From Microbacteriaceae bacterium (GTDB lineage: Bacteria; Actinomycetota; Actinomycetes; Actinomycetales; Microbacteriaceae), in assembly GCA_025352325.1 (NCBI GenBank), contig JANXTR010000019.1:1-64000 (forward strand): 64,000 nucleotides of DNA. Reading direction: 5' to 3'. How positions within the stretch are numbered: position 1 is the stretch's first letter; every line of letters starts with the position of its first letter. Shown piece by piece: positions 1-8,072 of the stretch. A program made the translations under genes and the position numbers. The notes below the pieces were generated by a model that saw only the letters and a list, made by a program, of their open reading frames with translations, was not told the origin of the DNA and ran no database searches.

Positions 1-294
1 AGCAAAACCCACTGTTCCGAGCCCGACGATCAGGAACAGGACGCACAGACCAGACGCGCTGGGCCCGCTCCACACGTAGACGTGCGCTGCCACGTAGCCA
101 AGAATCGTGCCCCCGACGATGGTGAGGCCGCCCATCGACGGCGTGCCGCGCTTTGCGTCATGCGCGGGGTAGCCGTCTTCGGTATTGCGAATGGCCTGGG
201 CATAGCCGTGGGCGCTGAGCACTCGGATCAGGAGTGGGGTGCCGAACAATCCGATCAGCAGGCCAACAGCAGTCGCAACCAGGATGAGCCTCAC
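1..294 (-). CDS. mraY: Phospho-N-acetylmuramoyl-pentapeptide transferase, N-terminal part (cut by window edge)
   Basis: This is the integral membrane enzyme that moves phospho-MurNAc-pentapeptide onto undecaprenyl phosphate, giving lipid I. Only the first 98 codons are present. They read as a hydrophobic first helix (residues 2-22) followed by the MraY-typical stretch AKRGTPSMGGL near residues 47-57, which contains the conserved GTPxMGG motif. The start is GTG at 294, overlapping the murF stop as GTGA, so the two genes are translationally coupled. The gene closes the visible part of the dcw operon. Confidence 0.93.
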   Translation of the reverse strand, partial: MRLILVATAVGLLIGLFGTPLLIRVLSAHGYAQAIRNTEDGYPAHDAKRGTPSMGGLTIVGGTILGYVAAHVYVWSGPSASGLCVLFLIVGLGTVGFA

Positions 295-1745
295 GCCGAG
301 GCACCCCCGGTCGATGAGCTACTCACGAGCAGCGCTTCCGCGACCCGCTCAAGGCCGGCAGCGCGGGATGCCTTCACCAGCACCACGTCGCCCGGGGCGA
401 GCTCGTCCTCCAACACGCTCAAGGCTCCTGCCACGTCGTCCACAAACATTGCTTCGTTGCCCCACGAGCCCTCGAGGCCGGCGCCGAGAAACATCGTGCG
501 CGCACCCAGCCCGACCACCACAAGTCGACTCACGTCGAGCCGAACGGCAAGTCGACCGATCGCATCGTGCTCGGCCACCGTATCCGCACCGAGCTCACGC
601 ATCTCGCCCAACACGGCCCAGGTTCGGCGACCTTGGCCGACGTCCGCCAGGGTCTTGAGAGCCGCCCGCATCGATTCGGGGTTGGCGTTGTACGCGTCGT
701 TGATGACCGTGATCCCGCCGCCGGGCTGCAGCACCTCCATGCGCCAGCGCTCGGCGCGCGGCACCGCCTCGATCGCGGTGATCGCGCGGTCAAGCGGCAC
801 GCCGAGCTCTCGGGCCACAGCCAGCGCAGCCAGCGCGTTGCTCACGTGGTGCTCGCCCAGGATGCGCAGCGCGACCTCGTGGCGTGCGAGGTGGCCGTCC
901 GCCGAGGGCACCACCAGGGTGAAACGGGTGCCGGATGCGGTGGCCCGCACGTCATCGGCGCGCACCTCGGCACTCGGTGACAGTCCGAACCACAGCGGAC
1001 GTGCGGCCGTCAGCTCCGCCATCGCGGACACCCGACCGTCGTCGGCGTTCAGCACGGCGACGGCGGTGGCCGGCAGCTCGCGGACGATCTCGGACTTGGC
1101 GCGTTGGGTGGCCTCGATGCCGCCGAACTCGCCGGCGTGCGCCAGCCCGACCTTCAGGACGACGGAGATGTCGGGCATCGCGATCCCGACGAGACGCGCG
1201 ATCTCACCCTCGCCACTCGCGCCCATCTCGCTGACCAGGTACTCGGTGGTGTCATCGACCTGCAGCATGGTAATCGGGGCGCCGACGTGGTTGTTGAAGG
1301 ATCCGGTCGGCGCGACGGTCGGGCCCTCGGCCTCGAGGATGGCGCGGAGCAGGTTCTTGGTGGTCGTCTTGCCGTTCGACCCGGTGATCCCGACCACCCG
1401 GAGTCGTCCGCCCGCGCGAACCCGGGCCACGACGAGCCGGGCCAGATCTGCGAGGGCGAGGACGCCGTCGTCCACCACCAGCACCGGAACCGCGGTCTCG
1501 ACTGGGCGTTCGGCGATGACCAGGGCCGCGCCGCGCTCGACCGCGTCCGCGATGAACAGGTGGCCGTCGGTGACGGCACCGCGCAGCGCGAAGAAGATCG
1601 AACCCGGCATCACGAGACTCGAGTTGGTCTGCACCGAGCCGTCGACGACGGTGCTCGCGAGAGCCGCGTCGGAATCGGCGCCCGGCGGAAGCAGGAGCGA
1701 GCCTCCGAGTGCGTCCACGAACTCGGTCAGTCGGAGCGCAATCAC
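291..1745 (-). CDS. murF: UDP-MurNAc-tripeptide:D-Ala-D-Ala ligase
   Basis: A cytoplasmic ATP-dependent Mur ligase that adds D-Ala-D-Ala to the UDP-MurNAc-tripeptide, completing the pentapeptide precursor. The 484-residue protein has the three-domain Mur layout, with the ATP-binding loop TGSNGKTTTK at 121-130 and the MurF-type NDAYNANPESM segment in the C-terminal half. The length is normal for MurF. The start is GTG, overlapping the murE stop as GTGA, and the 3' end overlaps mraY the same way, so murE-murF-mraY are coupled. Confidence 0.97.
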   Translation of the reverse strand: MIALRLTEFVDALGGSLLLPPGADSDAALASTVVDGSVQTNSSLVMPGSIFFALRGAVTDGHLFIADAVERGAALVIAERPVETAVPVLVVDDGVLALADLARLVVARVRAGGRLRVVGITGSNGKTTTKNLLRAILEAEGPTVAPTGSFNNHVGAPITMLQVDDTTEYLVSEMGASGEGEIARLVGIAMPDISVVLKVGLAHAGEFGGIEATQRAKSEIVRELPATAVAVLNADDGRVSAMAELTAARPLWFGLSPSAEVRADDVRATASGTRFTLVVPSADGHLARHEVALRILGEHHVSNALAALAVARELGVPLDRAITAIEAVPRAERWRMEVLQPGGGITVINDAYNANPESMRAALKTLADVGQGRRTWAVLGEMRELGADTVAEHDAIGRLAVRLDVSRLVVVGLGARTMFLGAGLEGSWGNEAMFVDDVAGALSVLEDELAPGDVVLVKASRAAGLERVAEALLVSSSSTGGASA

Positions 1746-3319
1746 ACCCAGCCCGCCTCGTGAAGCGCCGCGCGGGCCTCATCGCGGGCGGAGTACGGCG
1801 TGCGCACCCCGCGGATGTCGCGGTAGTCCTGGTGTCCAGGCCCGGCCCAGAGGATGGAGTCGCCCTGCTGGGCGAGCGACACCGCCTTGCGGATCGCCAT
1901 CTCGGGCGGGCTGACCTCGTAGGTGGACTCCGGCTGGTGCTCGGCTAGTCTGGCGCCCTCGAGGAGGGTCTTGCGGATCGACGTCGGGTCCTCGAAGCGC
2001 GGGTGATGGTCGGTGATGACGAGGATGTCGCTGCCCTCGGCCGCGACGCGCGCCATCTCGGATCGCTTGGTGGCATCCCGGTCGCCGTCCGCACCGAAGA
2101 CCATGATCGTGCGGCCGCTGGTGAACTGCCGGACCGCCGCCAGGGTGTTCTCGAAGGCGTCGGGGCTGTGCCCGAAGTCGACGTAGACGCTCGGCCCTCG
2201 GTCGCCCGACACGCGCTCCGTGCGACCTGGCAGGTACGCCCGGATGCCGCCGTCCTCGCCGTCGCGACCCTCGAGGGCCGCGCCGATGGCCTCCAGCTCG
2301 AAGCCCGCCTCGACGAGCATGACGATCGCGAGCGCGGCGTTCGCGGCCATGTGCCAGCCGATGAGCGGCTCGCGGGTCACGAGGGAGCGGCCGTCGGGAC
2401 CGGTCAGCCGAAACTCGGTGTGCGCAGCATTCTCTTCGAGGATCTCGACCACCCAGGCCGCGCTCTCGACGTCGTCGGTGCTCGCGTGGCCGACCGTGGC
2501 GATCGTGGTCACGGGGATGCGCGACTCGGCGACGACCCGGGCGCCCCACGCCGTGTCGAGGCAGACGACTCCGCGTTTGCCGCGCTCCGGCTCGAAGAGA
2601 GCGAGCTTCGCCTGGAAGTACTCCTCCATGTCGGCGTAGTCGTCGAGGTGGTCGTGGCTGAGGTTGGTGAAGCCGACGACGTCGAACACGAGTCCATCAA
2701 CCCGGCGACGCGACAGGGCCTGGGCGCTGACCTCGACGGCGACGGCGCGGACGCCCGCCTCGCGCATCCGCGCCAGCAGGGCGTGCATCTCGCTCGCCTC
2801 GGGCGTGGTGAGGCGGCTGACGACGGTGAGCTCGCCGATGTGGCGCTCCGCCGTCGAGCTCAGGCCGGTCACCAGGCCCAGCTGGCGCAGGATCGCCTCG
2901 AGCAGATACGAGGTCGAGGTCTTGCCGTTGGTCCCGGTCGTGCCGAACAGCAGGGCCGACGACTCCGCGGTGCGGTAGACCCAGGCTGAGAGCTCGCCGA
3001 GCGCGCCGCGCGGGTCGTCGACGATGACGATCGGCAGACCGGCGTCGGCCGCCAGTTCGGCGCCCGCGGCATCCGTCACGAGAGCGACCGCACCGCCCTC
3101 CTTCGCTGCGCCGGCAAACGAGGCGCCGTGGCTGTTGGCGCCCTGGATGCCGACGAAGATGTCGCCGGGGTGCAGGTCGCCCGTGCCCAGCGTCACGCCC
3201 GTCACCTCGACGCCATCGACCGATCCGCGGTGCTCGAGGCCGAACTCCTGCACGAGCATCGCCAGGGAGCGCGGAGCGGGATGCTCGGGGCGCAGGACTG
3301 GGGGGATCCGGGATGTCAT
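1742..3319 (-). CDS. murE: UDP-MurNAc-L-Ala-D-Glu ligase adding the third stem residue
   Basis: A Mur ligase that adds the diamino acid at position 3 of the peptidoglycan stem. The 525-residue protein has the P-loop GTTGTNGKTST at 126-136. The substrate-selecting motif, DNPR in meso-diaminopimelate enzymes, reads DHHPRFEDP at 437-445. The Asn-to-His change fits a family whose members use lysine, ornithine, diaminobutyrate or homoserine instead, but the amino acid cannot be read from sequence alone. The start is ATG with a GGAGG-like ribosome site about 10 nt upstream. The gene overlaps murF by 4 nt and lies 61 nt downstream of ftsI. Confidence 0.96.
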   Translation of the reverse strand: MTSRIPPVLRPEHPAPRSLAMLVQEFGLEHRGSVDGVEVTGVTLGTGDLHPGDIFVGIQGANSHGASFAGAAKEGGAVALVTDAAGAELAADAGLPIVIVDDPRGALGELSAWVYRTAESSALLFGTTGTNGKTSTSYLLEAILRQLGLVTGLSSTAERHIGELTVVSRLTTPEASEMHALLARMREAGVRAVAVEVSAQALSRRRVDGLVFDVVGFTNLSHDHLDDYADMEEYFQAKLALFEPERGKRGVVCLDTAWGARVVAESRIPVTTIATVGHASTDDVESAAWVVEILEENAAHTEFRLTGPDGRSLVTREPLIGWHMAANAALAIVMLVEAGFELEAIGAALEGRDGEDGGIRAYLPGRTERVSGDRGPSVYVDFGHSPDAFENTLAAVRQFTSGRTIMVFGADGDRDATKRSEMARVAAEGSDILVITDHHPRFEDPTSIRKTLLEGARLAEHQPESTYEVSPPEMAIRKAVSLAQQGDSILWAGPGHQDYRDIRGVRTPYSARDEARAALHEAGWV

Positions 3320-3380
3320 GATCTCCGGCCTCCTGTCTCTCGCTCTCGTGTCCGCACTGTCAGCCAGCCGGCGGGTGCGA

Positions 3381-5156
3381 CTACCAGGCGACCGGGACGA
3401 ACGGCGCCGCTGTGGTCGACGGCTGGATGCGGAAGGTCTTGATGACCTGCTTCATGATCGTCGCATAGGCCGGCGCCGCGGCCGCGGAAGTCTTTATGGT
3501 AGCGGGCTTCGCGAGGGTGACGATCACGGCATACTGCGGTTTGTCGGCCGGGATGAGCCCCGCGACCGACACGATGTAGTCCTTGCCGTAGCCGTTCCCG
3601 TCGGCAACCTGGGCGGTCCCCGACTTGGCCGCGATGCGGTGTCCGGGGATGTTGATGAGGTTGCGCAGCGAGCCTTGCGTGGTCACCGTCTCCATCATTT
3701 CGCGCACCGACTGGGCCGTGGAGGCCTTCACAACCTGGGTGGTCGCGCCGGTGGTGGGGTAGGTCACCGTGCCATCGGAGGCCGTGCAACTCTGCACGAG
3801 CGTCAGGGGCACCTTCTTTCCGTCGTTGCCGATGGTCTGGTACAGACTCGCGACCTGCGCGGAGGTGGCCGTCATGCCCTGGCCGAACTGCTGGGTCACC
3901 GTCGTGATCGAGTCCACCTGCTGCGGCGTCTTGACCGTTCCTGCGGCCTCGCCGAGGAATCCCACGGAGCTCTTCGAGCCGAGCCCGAACTTGATCAGGT
4001 TGGCGTAGCGGTCCTTCTCGCTCTGCAGCTTCGTCAGCTCGGCGATGCCGATGTTCGAGGAGTTCATGATGACGCCCGCGACGGTCATGTGCATGTCACC
4101 GTGGGCGAAGGCGTCCTTGATGTAGCTGCCGGCCGGGAGCCCGTCGGTGAAACGGCCGGGCACGTCCACAGGGGTCGCCGCGGTTACGATGCCGGCGTCG
4201 ACGAGGCCGGATACGGTGGCGGGCTTCATGATCGATCCGGGCTCGTATGGGGTGGTGAAGCTGCGCGCGCCCAGAGAGTAACGATCGACCGAGTTGCGGT
4301 CGTTGGGATCGACGGAGGGATAGTCGGCGTCGGCCATGATGTGTCCATCGCCGACACGCACAACCATCGCGGTCCCCCAGGCGGCGCCGACGGCCTGGGC
4401 CTGATTGGCCACCGCCTGCTGGGCGAACCACTGCAGGTTGGAGTCGATCGTGAGCGTGACGGTTCCGCCGTCGGTGGCCGGCTTGGTCACGACGGTGCTG
4501 CCGGGCAGGCGGACGTTGTCAGCGCTCTTCTCGAATGTCGAGGTGCCGTTGGTGCCGGCCAGGCAGCTGTCCTGCTTGAGCTCGGTGCCCGCCTGCGGCC
4601 CGTCGGTGCCGACGAAGCCGACCAGGTTGCCGGCCACGGCACCGTTCGGGTAGGTGCGCGTCGGGTGCGGTTCGCTGGAGAGCCACGGGATGTTGAGGGC
4701 CTTGACCTTGTTGAAAACGATGAGCTTGACGGCCTTCACCAGGTTGACGTAGTCCGAAGTCGCATCCTTGGTCAAGGCCGCGTAGAGGGCCTGCGGGTCG
4801 CTGCCGGTGATGTTCGCGATCTGCGAGATCGCATCGGTCAGACTCACCTTCGTCGTGGTGCCGTCGGCGTTCTTGCGGGTGAAGCCGTCGATGTAGAGCA
4901 GCGCAATCTTCGGCGAGGCGGTGATGTCGAAACGATCGACGCTGTCCGCCAGCACGACGCCGTTGGTGTCGACGATGCTGCCGCGCGTGCCGTAGGTGAC
5001 GACCGAGGCGTTCTGACGCACACTCGCCTGCTTGGTCAGCTCCTCCGCCTGGACGAGCTGGATGTCGACCAGGCGTACCACGAAGAGCGCCATCACCGCG
5101 AAGACCCCGAAGATCGTGAGTGCGAGTCGTCGACGGGAGACGCGGAACGTGGGCAC
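3381..5156 (-). CDS. ftsI: Class B penicillin-binding protein, septal transpeptidase FtsI/PBP3
   Basis: A septal peptidoglycan transpeptidase of the divisome. The 591-residue protein has a short cytoplasmic N terminus, one membrane helix at about 11-31, a dimerisation domain and a transpeptidase domain. All three active-site motifs are present: SIMK (308-311, nucleophile Ser308), SSN (366-368) and KSGT (511-514). No PASTA domain is seen. The start is GTG, 36 nt after the ftsL-like gene and in the same operon. Confidence 0.96.
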   Translation of the reverse strand: MPTFRVSRRRLALTIFGVFAVMALFVVRLVDIQLVQAEELTKQASVRQNASVVTYGTRGSIVDTNGVVLADSVDRFDITASPKIALLYIDGFTRKNADGTTTKVSLTDAISQIANITGSDPQALYAALTKDATSDYVNLVKAVKLIVFNKVKALNIPWLSSEPHPTRTYPNGAVAGNLVGFVGTDGPQAGTELKQDSCLAGTNGTSTFEKSADNVRLPGSTVVTKPATDGGTVTLTIDSNLQWFAQQAVANQAQAVGAAWGTAMVVRVGDGHIMADADYPSVDPNDRNSVDRYSLGARSFTTPYEPGSIMKPATVSGLVDAGIVTAATPVDVPGRFTDGLPAGSYIKDAFAHGDMHMTVAGVIMNSSNIGIAELTKLQSEKDRYANLIKFGLGSKSSVGFLGEAAGTVKTPQQVDSITTVTQQFGQGMTATSAQVASLYQTIGNDGKKVPLTLVQSCTASDGTVTYPTTGATTQVVKASTAQSVREMMETVTTQGSLRNLINIPGHRIAAKSGTAQVADGNGYGKDYIVSVAGLIPADKPQYAVIVTLAKPATIKTSAAAAPAYATIMKQVIKTFRIQPSTTAAPFVPVAW

Positions 5157-5192
5157 AGGCTGCCTCCTGCTCGGTGGCTGGTGGATCGGTGG

Positions 5193-5846
5193 TCAGTGAG
5201 TGGTGGGGGACGGCAGGAGGCCGGGAGTCAGGGGGGCTTGACCGGCACCTCCCGTCCCCGTGTCGGTCGAGGCTTGGGATGCCCCGCTCGAGCTGGTGGC
5301 GGAGGAGCCGGAGGTGGGTCCGGACCCTGCCGCGGAAGTCTTTGTCGTCGTCGTGGTTGTCGTGGGGGCCTGAGCGGTCACGATCATCGAACCGTCCAGC
5401 AGCACGTTGCTCACCTGGTCCCCCGCGCCGAGCAGGCTTCCGCCCGCCGCGGTTCCGGTGCCGGTAACGGCGCCAGTGGAGGCATCCAGGTAGACCGCGT
5501 TGCCACTGGCAACCATGCCGAGTGCTTCCGCGTTCGCGGCGAGGTGCTGCGGCGAGTTGTAAAGATCGAGCGTCTCCGACAGTGCGTGCTGCTGCAGCAC
5601 CGCGTTGTGCTTCTGGGTCTGCAGGCTCGAGATCTGGTACGCGCCGTCGGCCAGGACGATGCTCAGCAGCAGCTGCGCGAGCAGGATCACCCCGATGCCG
5701 CCGATCGTGATCACCGCGGGGAGGAGGCGAGGTCGCGCCCGGCGCTGGGCGCGAGTGGGCGCGACCTCGAGGTGACGCCGGGGGGTGGCGTCGGGTTGCG
5801 GCGAGCGGCGCGGGCGCGCGGGCGCCGTAACGGGAAGTGCGCTCAT
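5193..5846 (-). CDS. ftsL: FtsL-like bitopic division protein with long Ser/Thr-rich tail
   Basis: By position between rsmH and ftsI this is the FtsL-type divisome subunit. It has a basic cytoplasmic N terminus (1-41), one membrane helix (about 42-66) and a short predicted coiled coil (about 68-110), as in FtsL. After residue 120 comes a tail of about 97 residues that is almost entirely Thr, Ser, Gly, Ala and Pro, including a run of seven Thr. This tail would lie outside the membrane and makes the protein (217 residues) nearly twice the usual FtsL length. The ATG overlaps the rsmH stop (ATGA). Confidence 0.85.
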   Translation of the reverse strand: MSALPVTAPARPRRSPQPDATPRRHLEVAPTRAQRRARPRLLPAVITIGGIGVILLAQLLLSIVLADGAYQISSLQTQKHNAVLQQHALSETLDLYNSPQHLAANAEALGMVASGNAVYLDASTGAVTGTGTAAGGSLLGAGDQVSNVLLDGSMIVTAQAPTTTTTTTKTSAAGSGPTSGSSATSSSGASQASTDTGTGGAGQAPLTPGLLPSPTTH

Positions 5847-6796
5847 GCTGCTGCTCGCATTCGTTCGGCCGCGCGCAGGCGCACGGGGGTCGACCGCGAG
5901 TTGGAGGCCTTCTCGGCCTCGCTCGCGAGTTCGGATCCGCGCACCAGCAGCTTGAACTCGGGTCGGTGCTCGGGAAGTTCAACGGGAAGCCCGCGCGGGG
6001 CGGTCGAGGTGGATCGCGTGGCCAGCTTCCGCTTGACGATGCGGTCCTCGAGGGACTGGTACGCGAGCACGACGATCCGCCCCCCGACCTCCAAGGAGTC
6101 GAGTGCCGCCGGGATCGCGCGCTCGAGCACCGACAGCTCCTGGTTGACCTCGATGCGCAGCGCCTGGAAGACGCGTTTGGCCGGATGACCCGCGCGGCTG
6201 AGCGCGGCGGGTGTCGCGGCCTGCAGCAGCTCCACCAGCTGGGCGGAGGTCTGGAGCGGCGTCACGTCACGCTCGCGGACGATCCGGCTGGCGTACCGGG
6301 GTGCGAGCTTCTCTTCGCCGTACTCGTAGAAGATGCGGCGAAGGCTTGCCTCGTCGTACTCGGCGAGCACGCGCGCCGCCGTCAGCTCGGCGGTGTCGTC
6401 CATGCGCATGTCGAGCGGGGCATCCTTCGAGTATGAGAAGCCGCGCTCCACCTGGTCGAGCTGCATCGACGAGACGCCGAGGTCGAACAGGATGCCGGCC
6501 ACCGGCGCGAGCCCGAGCTCGTCGAGCACCTCGTCGATGCGGTCGTAGACCGTGTGCACGAGGTGCACGCGTACGCCGAAGGGGGCGAGCCGCTCCCCCG
6601 CGAGCCGCAGGGCGTGGGGGTCGCGGTCGAGACCGACGAGCACGAGTTCGGGGAAGCGCTCCATGGCCGCCTCGGCGTGGCCGCCGAGTCCGAGCGTCGC
6701 ATCGACGAACACCGCGCCGGGTCGTTCGAGCGCCGGTGCGAGCAGCTCGAGGGTCCGATCGAGCATGACGGGAGTGTGAAGTGAGTTCTCGGCCAT
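5843..6796 (-). CDS. rsmH: 16S rRNA (cytosine-1402-N4) methyltransferase RsmH/MraW
   Basis: Methylates N4 of C1402 in the ribosomal decoding centre, using SAM. The 317-residue protein carries the MraW-specific SAM motif [12 protein letters not shown] starting near residue 31, and the length is typical. The open frame extends further upstream, but that extension is Arg-rich and unlike the family. The ATG at 6796 gives [12 protein letters not shown], which matches known N termini. The gene lies in the dcw operon between mraZ and ftsL, with an mraW-type RNA leader upstream. Confidence 0.96.
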   Translation of the reverse strand: MAENSLHTPVMLDRTLELLAPALERPGAVFVDATLGLGGHAEAAMERFPELVLVGLDRDPHALRLAGERLAPFGVRVHLVHTVYDRIDEVLDELGLAPVAGILFDLGVSSMQLDQVERGFSYSKDAPLDMRMDDTAELTAARVLAEYDEASLRRIFYEYGEEKLAPRYASRIVRERDVTPLQTSAQLVELLQAATPAALSRAGHPAKRVFQALRIEVNQELSVLERAIPAALDSLEVGGRIVVLAYQSLEDRIVKRKLATRSTSTAPRGLPVELPEHRPEFKLLVRGSELASEAEKASNSRSTPVRLRAAERMRAAA

Positions 6797-6804
6797 GAGG
6801 TTCC

Positions 6805-6865
6805 GGATCGAGCCCCTCCTGCCTGATCCCCATCCGCTGCGACCTGGCTCCGGGGAAGTGAAGTC
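6805..6865 (-). promoter_or_regulatory. mraW RNA motif (conserved actinobacterial leader of rsmH), candidate
   Basis: The 101 nt between mraZ and rsmH contain, on the minus strand, a segment built as UCCCC (6856-6852), a purine-rich loop with GGAGCC and GCGGAU, then GGGGA (6831-6827), followed by CAGGAGGGGC. This resembles the mraW RNA described upstream of mraW in Actinobacteria. The identification is from memory of the motif. A covariance-model search would settle it. Confidence 0.55.
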
Positions 6866-6897
6866 AGGGTGCGCGGCTGAGGGTCGGGCACGAGGCG

Positions 6898-7332
6898 CTA
6901 GAAGAGTCCGGCGATCACCTCCCCGTCGGCGTCGGCGAAGCCGGCCTCGGCGTTCGCGTAGTACTCGTTCCACTTCGCGGTGTCCCAGATCTCGGCGCGG
7001 CTTCCCGCTCCGATCACGGTGAGGTCGCGGTCGAGGCCCGCGTATTCGCGCAGCATCGGCGGGATAGTCACGCGGTGTTGCTTGTCGGGGATCTCCTGCG
7101 TCGCGCCGGAAAGAAACAGACGGATGTAGTCGCGTCCGGCCTTGCCGGCGGAGGGCGCCTGCGCCTGCATCCGCTGCACCAGGCCCTCGAACTCGGTCTG
7201 GCTAAAGACGTAGATCGCGTGCTCCTGGCCGCGAGCCATCACGACGCCGTCCTCGAAGTCGTCGCTGAACTTCGCAGGAAGGATGATGCGCCCTTTGTCA
7301 TCGAGCTTGGGAACGAAGGTGCCCAACAGCAT
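6898..7332 (-). CDS. mraZ: Transcriptional regulator MraZ
   Basis: A ring-forming DNA-binding protein that controls the dcw operon from repeats in its own promoter. The 144-residue protein has two SpoVT/AbrB-like half domains, with DDKGRIILP at 11-19 and [10 protein letters not shown] at 83-92. The usual glycine of the second DKxGR motif is His here. The ATG at 7332 is preceded by GAGAGGGGGG and matches family N termini; the frame runs further upstream through the operator and was trimmed. Confidence 0.96.
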   Translation of the reverse strand: MLLGTFVPKLDDKGRIILPAKFSDDFEDGVVMARGQEHAIYVFSQTEFEGLVQRMQAQAPSAGKAGRDYIRLFLSGATQEIPDKQHRVTIPPMLREYAGLDRDLTVIGAGSRAEIWDTAKWNEYYANAEAGFADADGEVIAGLF

Positions 7333-7368
7333 GCGTCCCCCCTCTCTCCGGCCAGGTAGAAGGACGTT

Positions 7369-7403
7369 CCCCACTTTACTCCACTTTGACCCATTTTCCA
7401 CCA
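7369..7403 (-). promoter_or_regulatory. MraZ operator: four TGGNN boxes at 10-nt period
   Basis: On the minus strand the boxes TGGTG (7403-7399), TGGGT (7393-7389), TGGAG (7383-7379) and TGGGG (7373-7369) are each separated by 5 nt, giving an exact 10-nt repeat. The array begins 37 nt upstream of the mraZ start. MraZ of other bacteria binds tandem TGGGN boxes with this spacing, so autoregulation of the dcw operon is expected. Confidence 0.85.
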
Positions 7404-7553
7404 CTTTGAGCACGACTTTGACGCCCGGTTGCCCCCATAAGGGGGCACGCTCCCCGGGATCTCGGGCGTGTTCCGGCGGGGAGCAGAGTGGAGGCGATTC
7501 CGCGGATCCGAGCGCAGAAGCCGCCCGCCAGCAGTCGACGGGCCGTTAACGAC

Positions 7554-7580
7554 GAAAGGGCCGGCTCAGCCGGCCCTTTC
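7554..7580 (-). terminator. Strong GC-rich hairpin downstream of the DUF3040 gene
   Basis: GAAAGGGCCGG and CCGGCCCTTTC form a perfect 11-bp stem around a 5-nt loop. It starts 28 nt after the DUF3040 stop codon and lies upstream of the mraZ promoter, so it would insulate the dcw operon. It has no long U tract, as is common in high-GC Actinobacteria. Confidence 0.75.
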
Positions 7581-7608
7581 GGGGAGAGAAGTGGAGAGGA
7601 GCGGAGGC

Positions 7609-7980
7609 TCAGCTCTCGTGATCGTCATTGCGGCGTTCCCACCGCTCATTGAGCGAATCCATGAACCCGGTGCGGGGCTTCGCGGATGCCGCGCCCTGCC
7701 CGCCGCTCGGAACCGTCAGGCGACGCGGCGGCGCGATGGCGACGAGCGCGCCCGCGAACATGATTGCGAAGCCGAGGATGCCGACGACCGGCTGGCGGAT
7801 GCTCACGCCGACCACTAGGAGCACGAGGCCCAGGCCCCCGGCGAGCACGCCGAGCACTAGGGCGGTGTAGTTCGGGCGACCTCTGCGCGCGCCGACCGTC
7901 GTAACGTCGTCTGCGTCGTTGTGGTAGAGGCTGCGCTCCATCTCGTCGAGGAGGCGCTGCTCCTGTTCAGAAAGCGGCAT
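7609..7980 (-). CDS. DUF3040 small membrane protein
   Basis: A 123-residue protein starting MPLSEQEQRLLDEMERSLY, the signature N terminus of the DUF3040 family found beside the dcw cluster in Actinobacteria. Two hydrophobic helices lie in the middle, followed by a basic, soluble C terminus (PPRRLTVP onward). The function is unknown; the location suggests a cell-envelope role. I chose the ATG at 7980 because the family begins there, although the frame opens 9 codons earlier. Confidence 0.85.
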   Translation of the reverse strand: MPLSEQEQRLLDEMERSLYHNDADDVTTVGARRGRPNYTALVLGVLAGGLGLVLLVVGVSIRQPVVGILGFAIMFAGALVAIAPPRRLTVPSGGQGAASAKPRTGFMDSLNERWERRNDDHES

Positions 7981-8060
7981 TTCCGGCTCCCTCACGGTCT
8001 GGCGCACCCTTTGTCGCCGACTCGTTGGTTCGTCATTATTCTAGGCCTGCTTTCCGCCGA

Positions 8061-8066
8061 TAGCAT
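8061..8066 (+). promoter_or_regulatory. -10 box TAGCAT of a probable leaderless transcript
   Basis: TAGCAT lies 6 nt before the GTG start of the prenyl synthase, so transcription would begin at or next to the start codon. Confidence 0.5.
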
Positions 8067-8072
8067 AGGAGC

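Noticed and set aside
3024-6188. A 1054-residue plus-strand frame
   Set aside because: It lies opposite ftsI, ftsL and rsmH, whose motifs are complete. Its composition (Arg, Gly, Val, His, Asp) is typical of GC-rich antisense frames.
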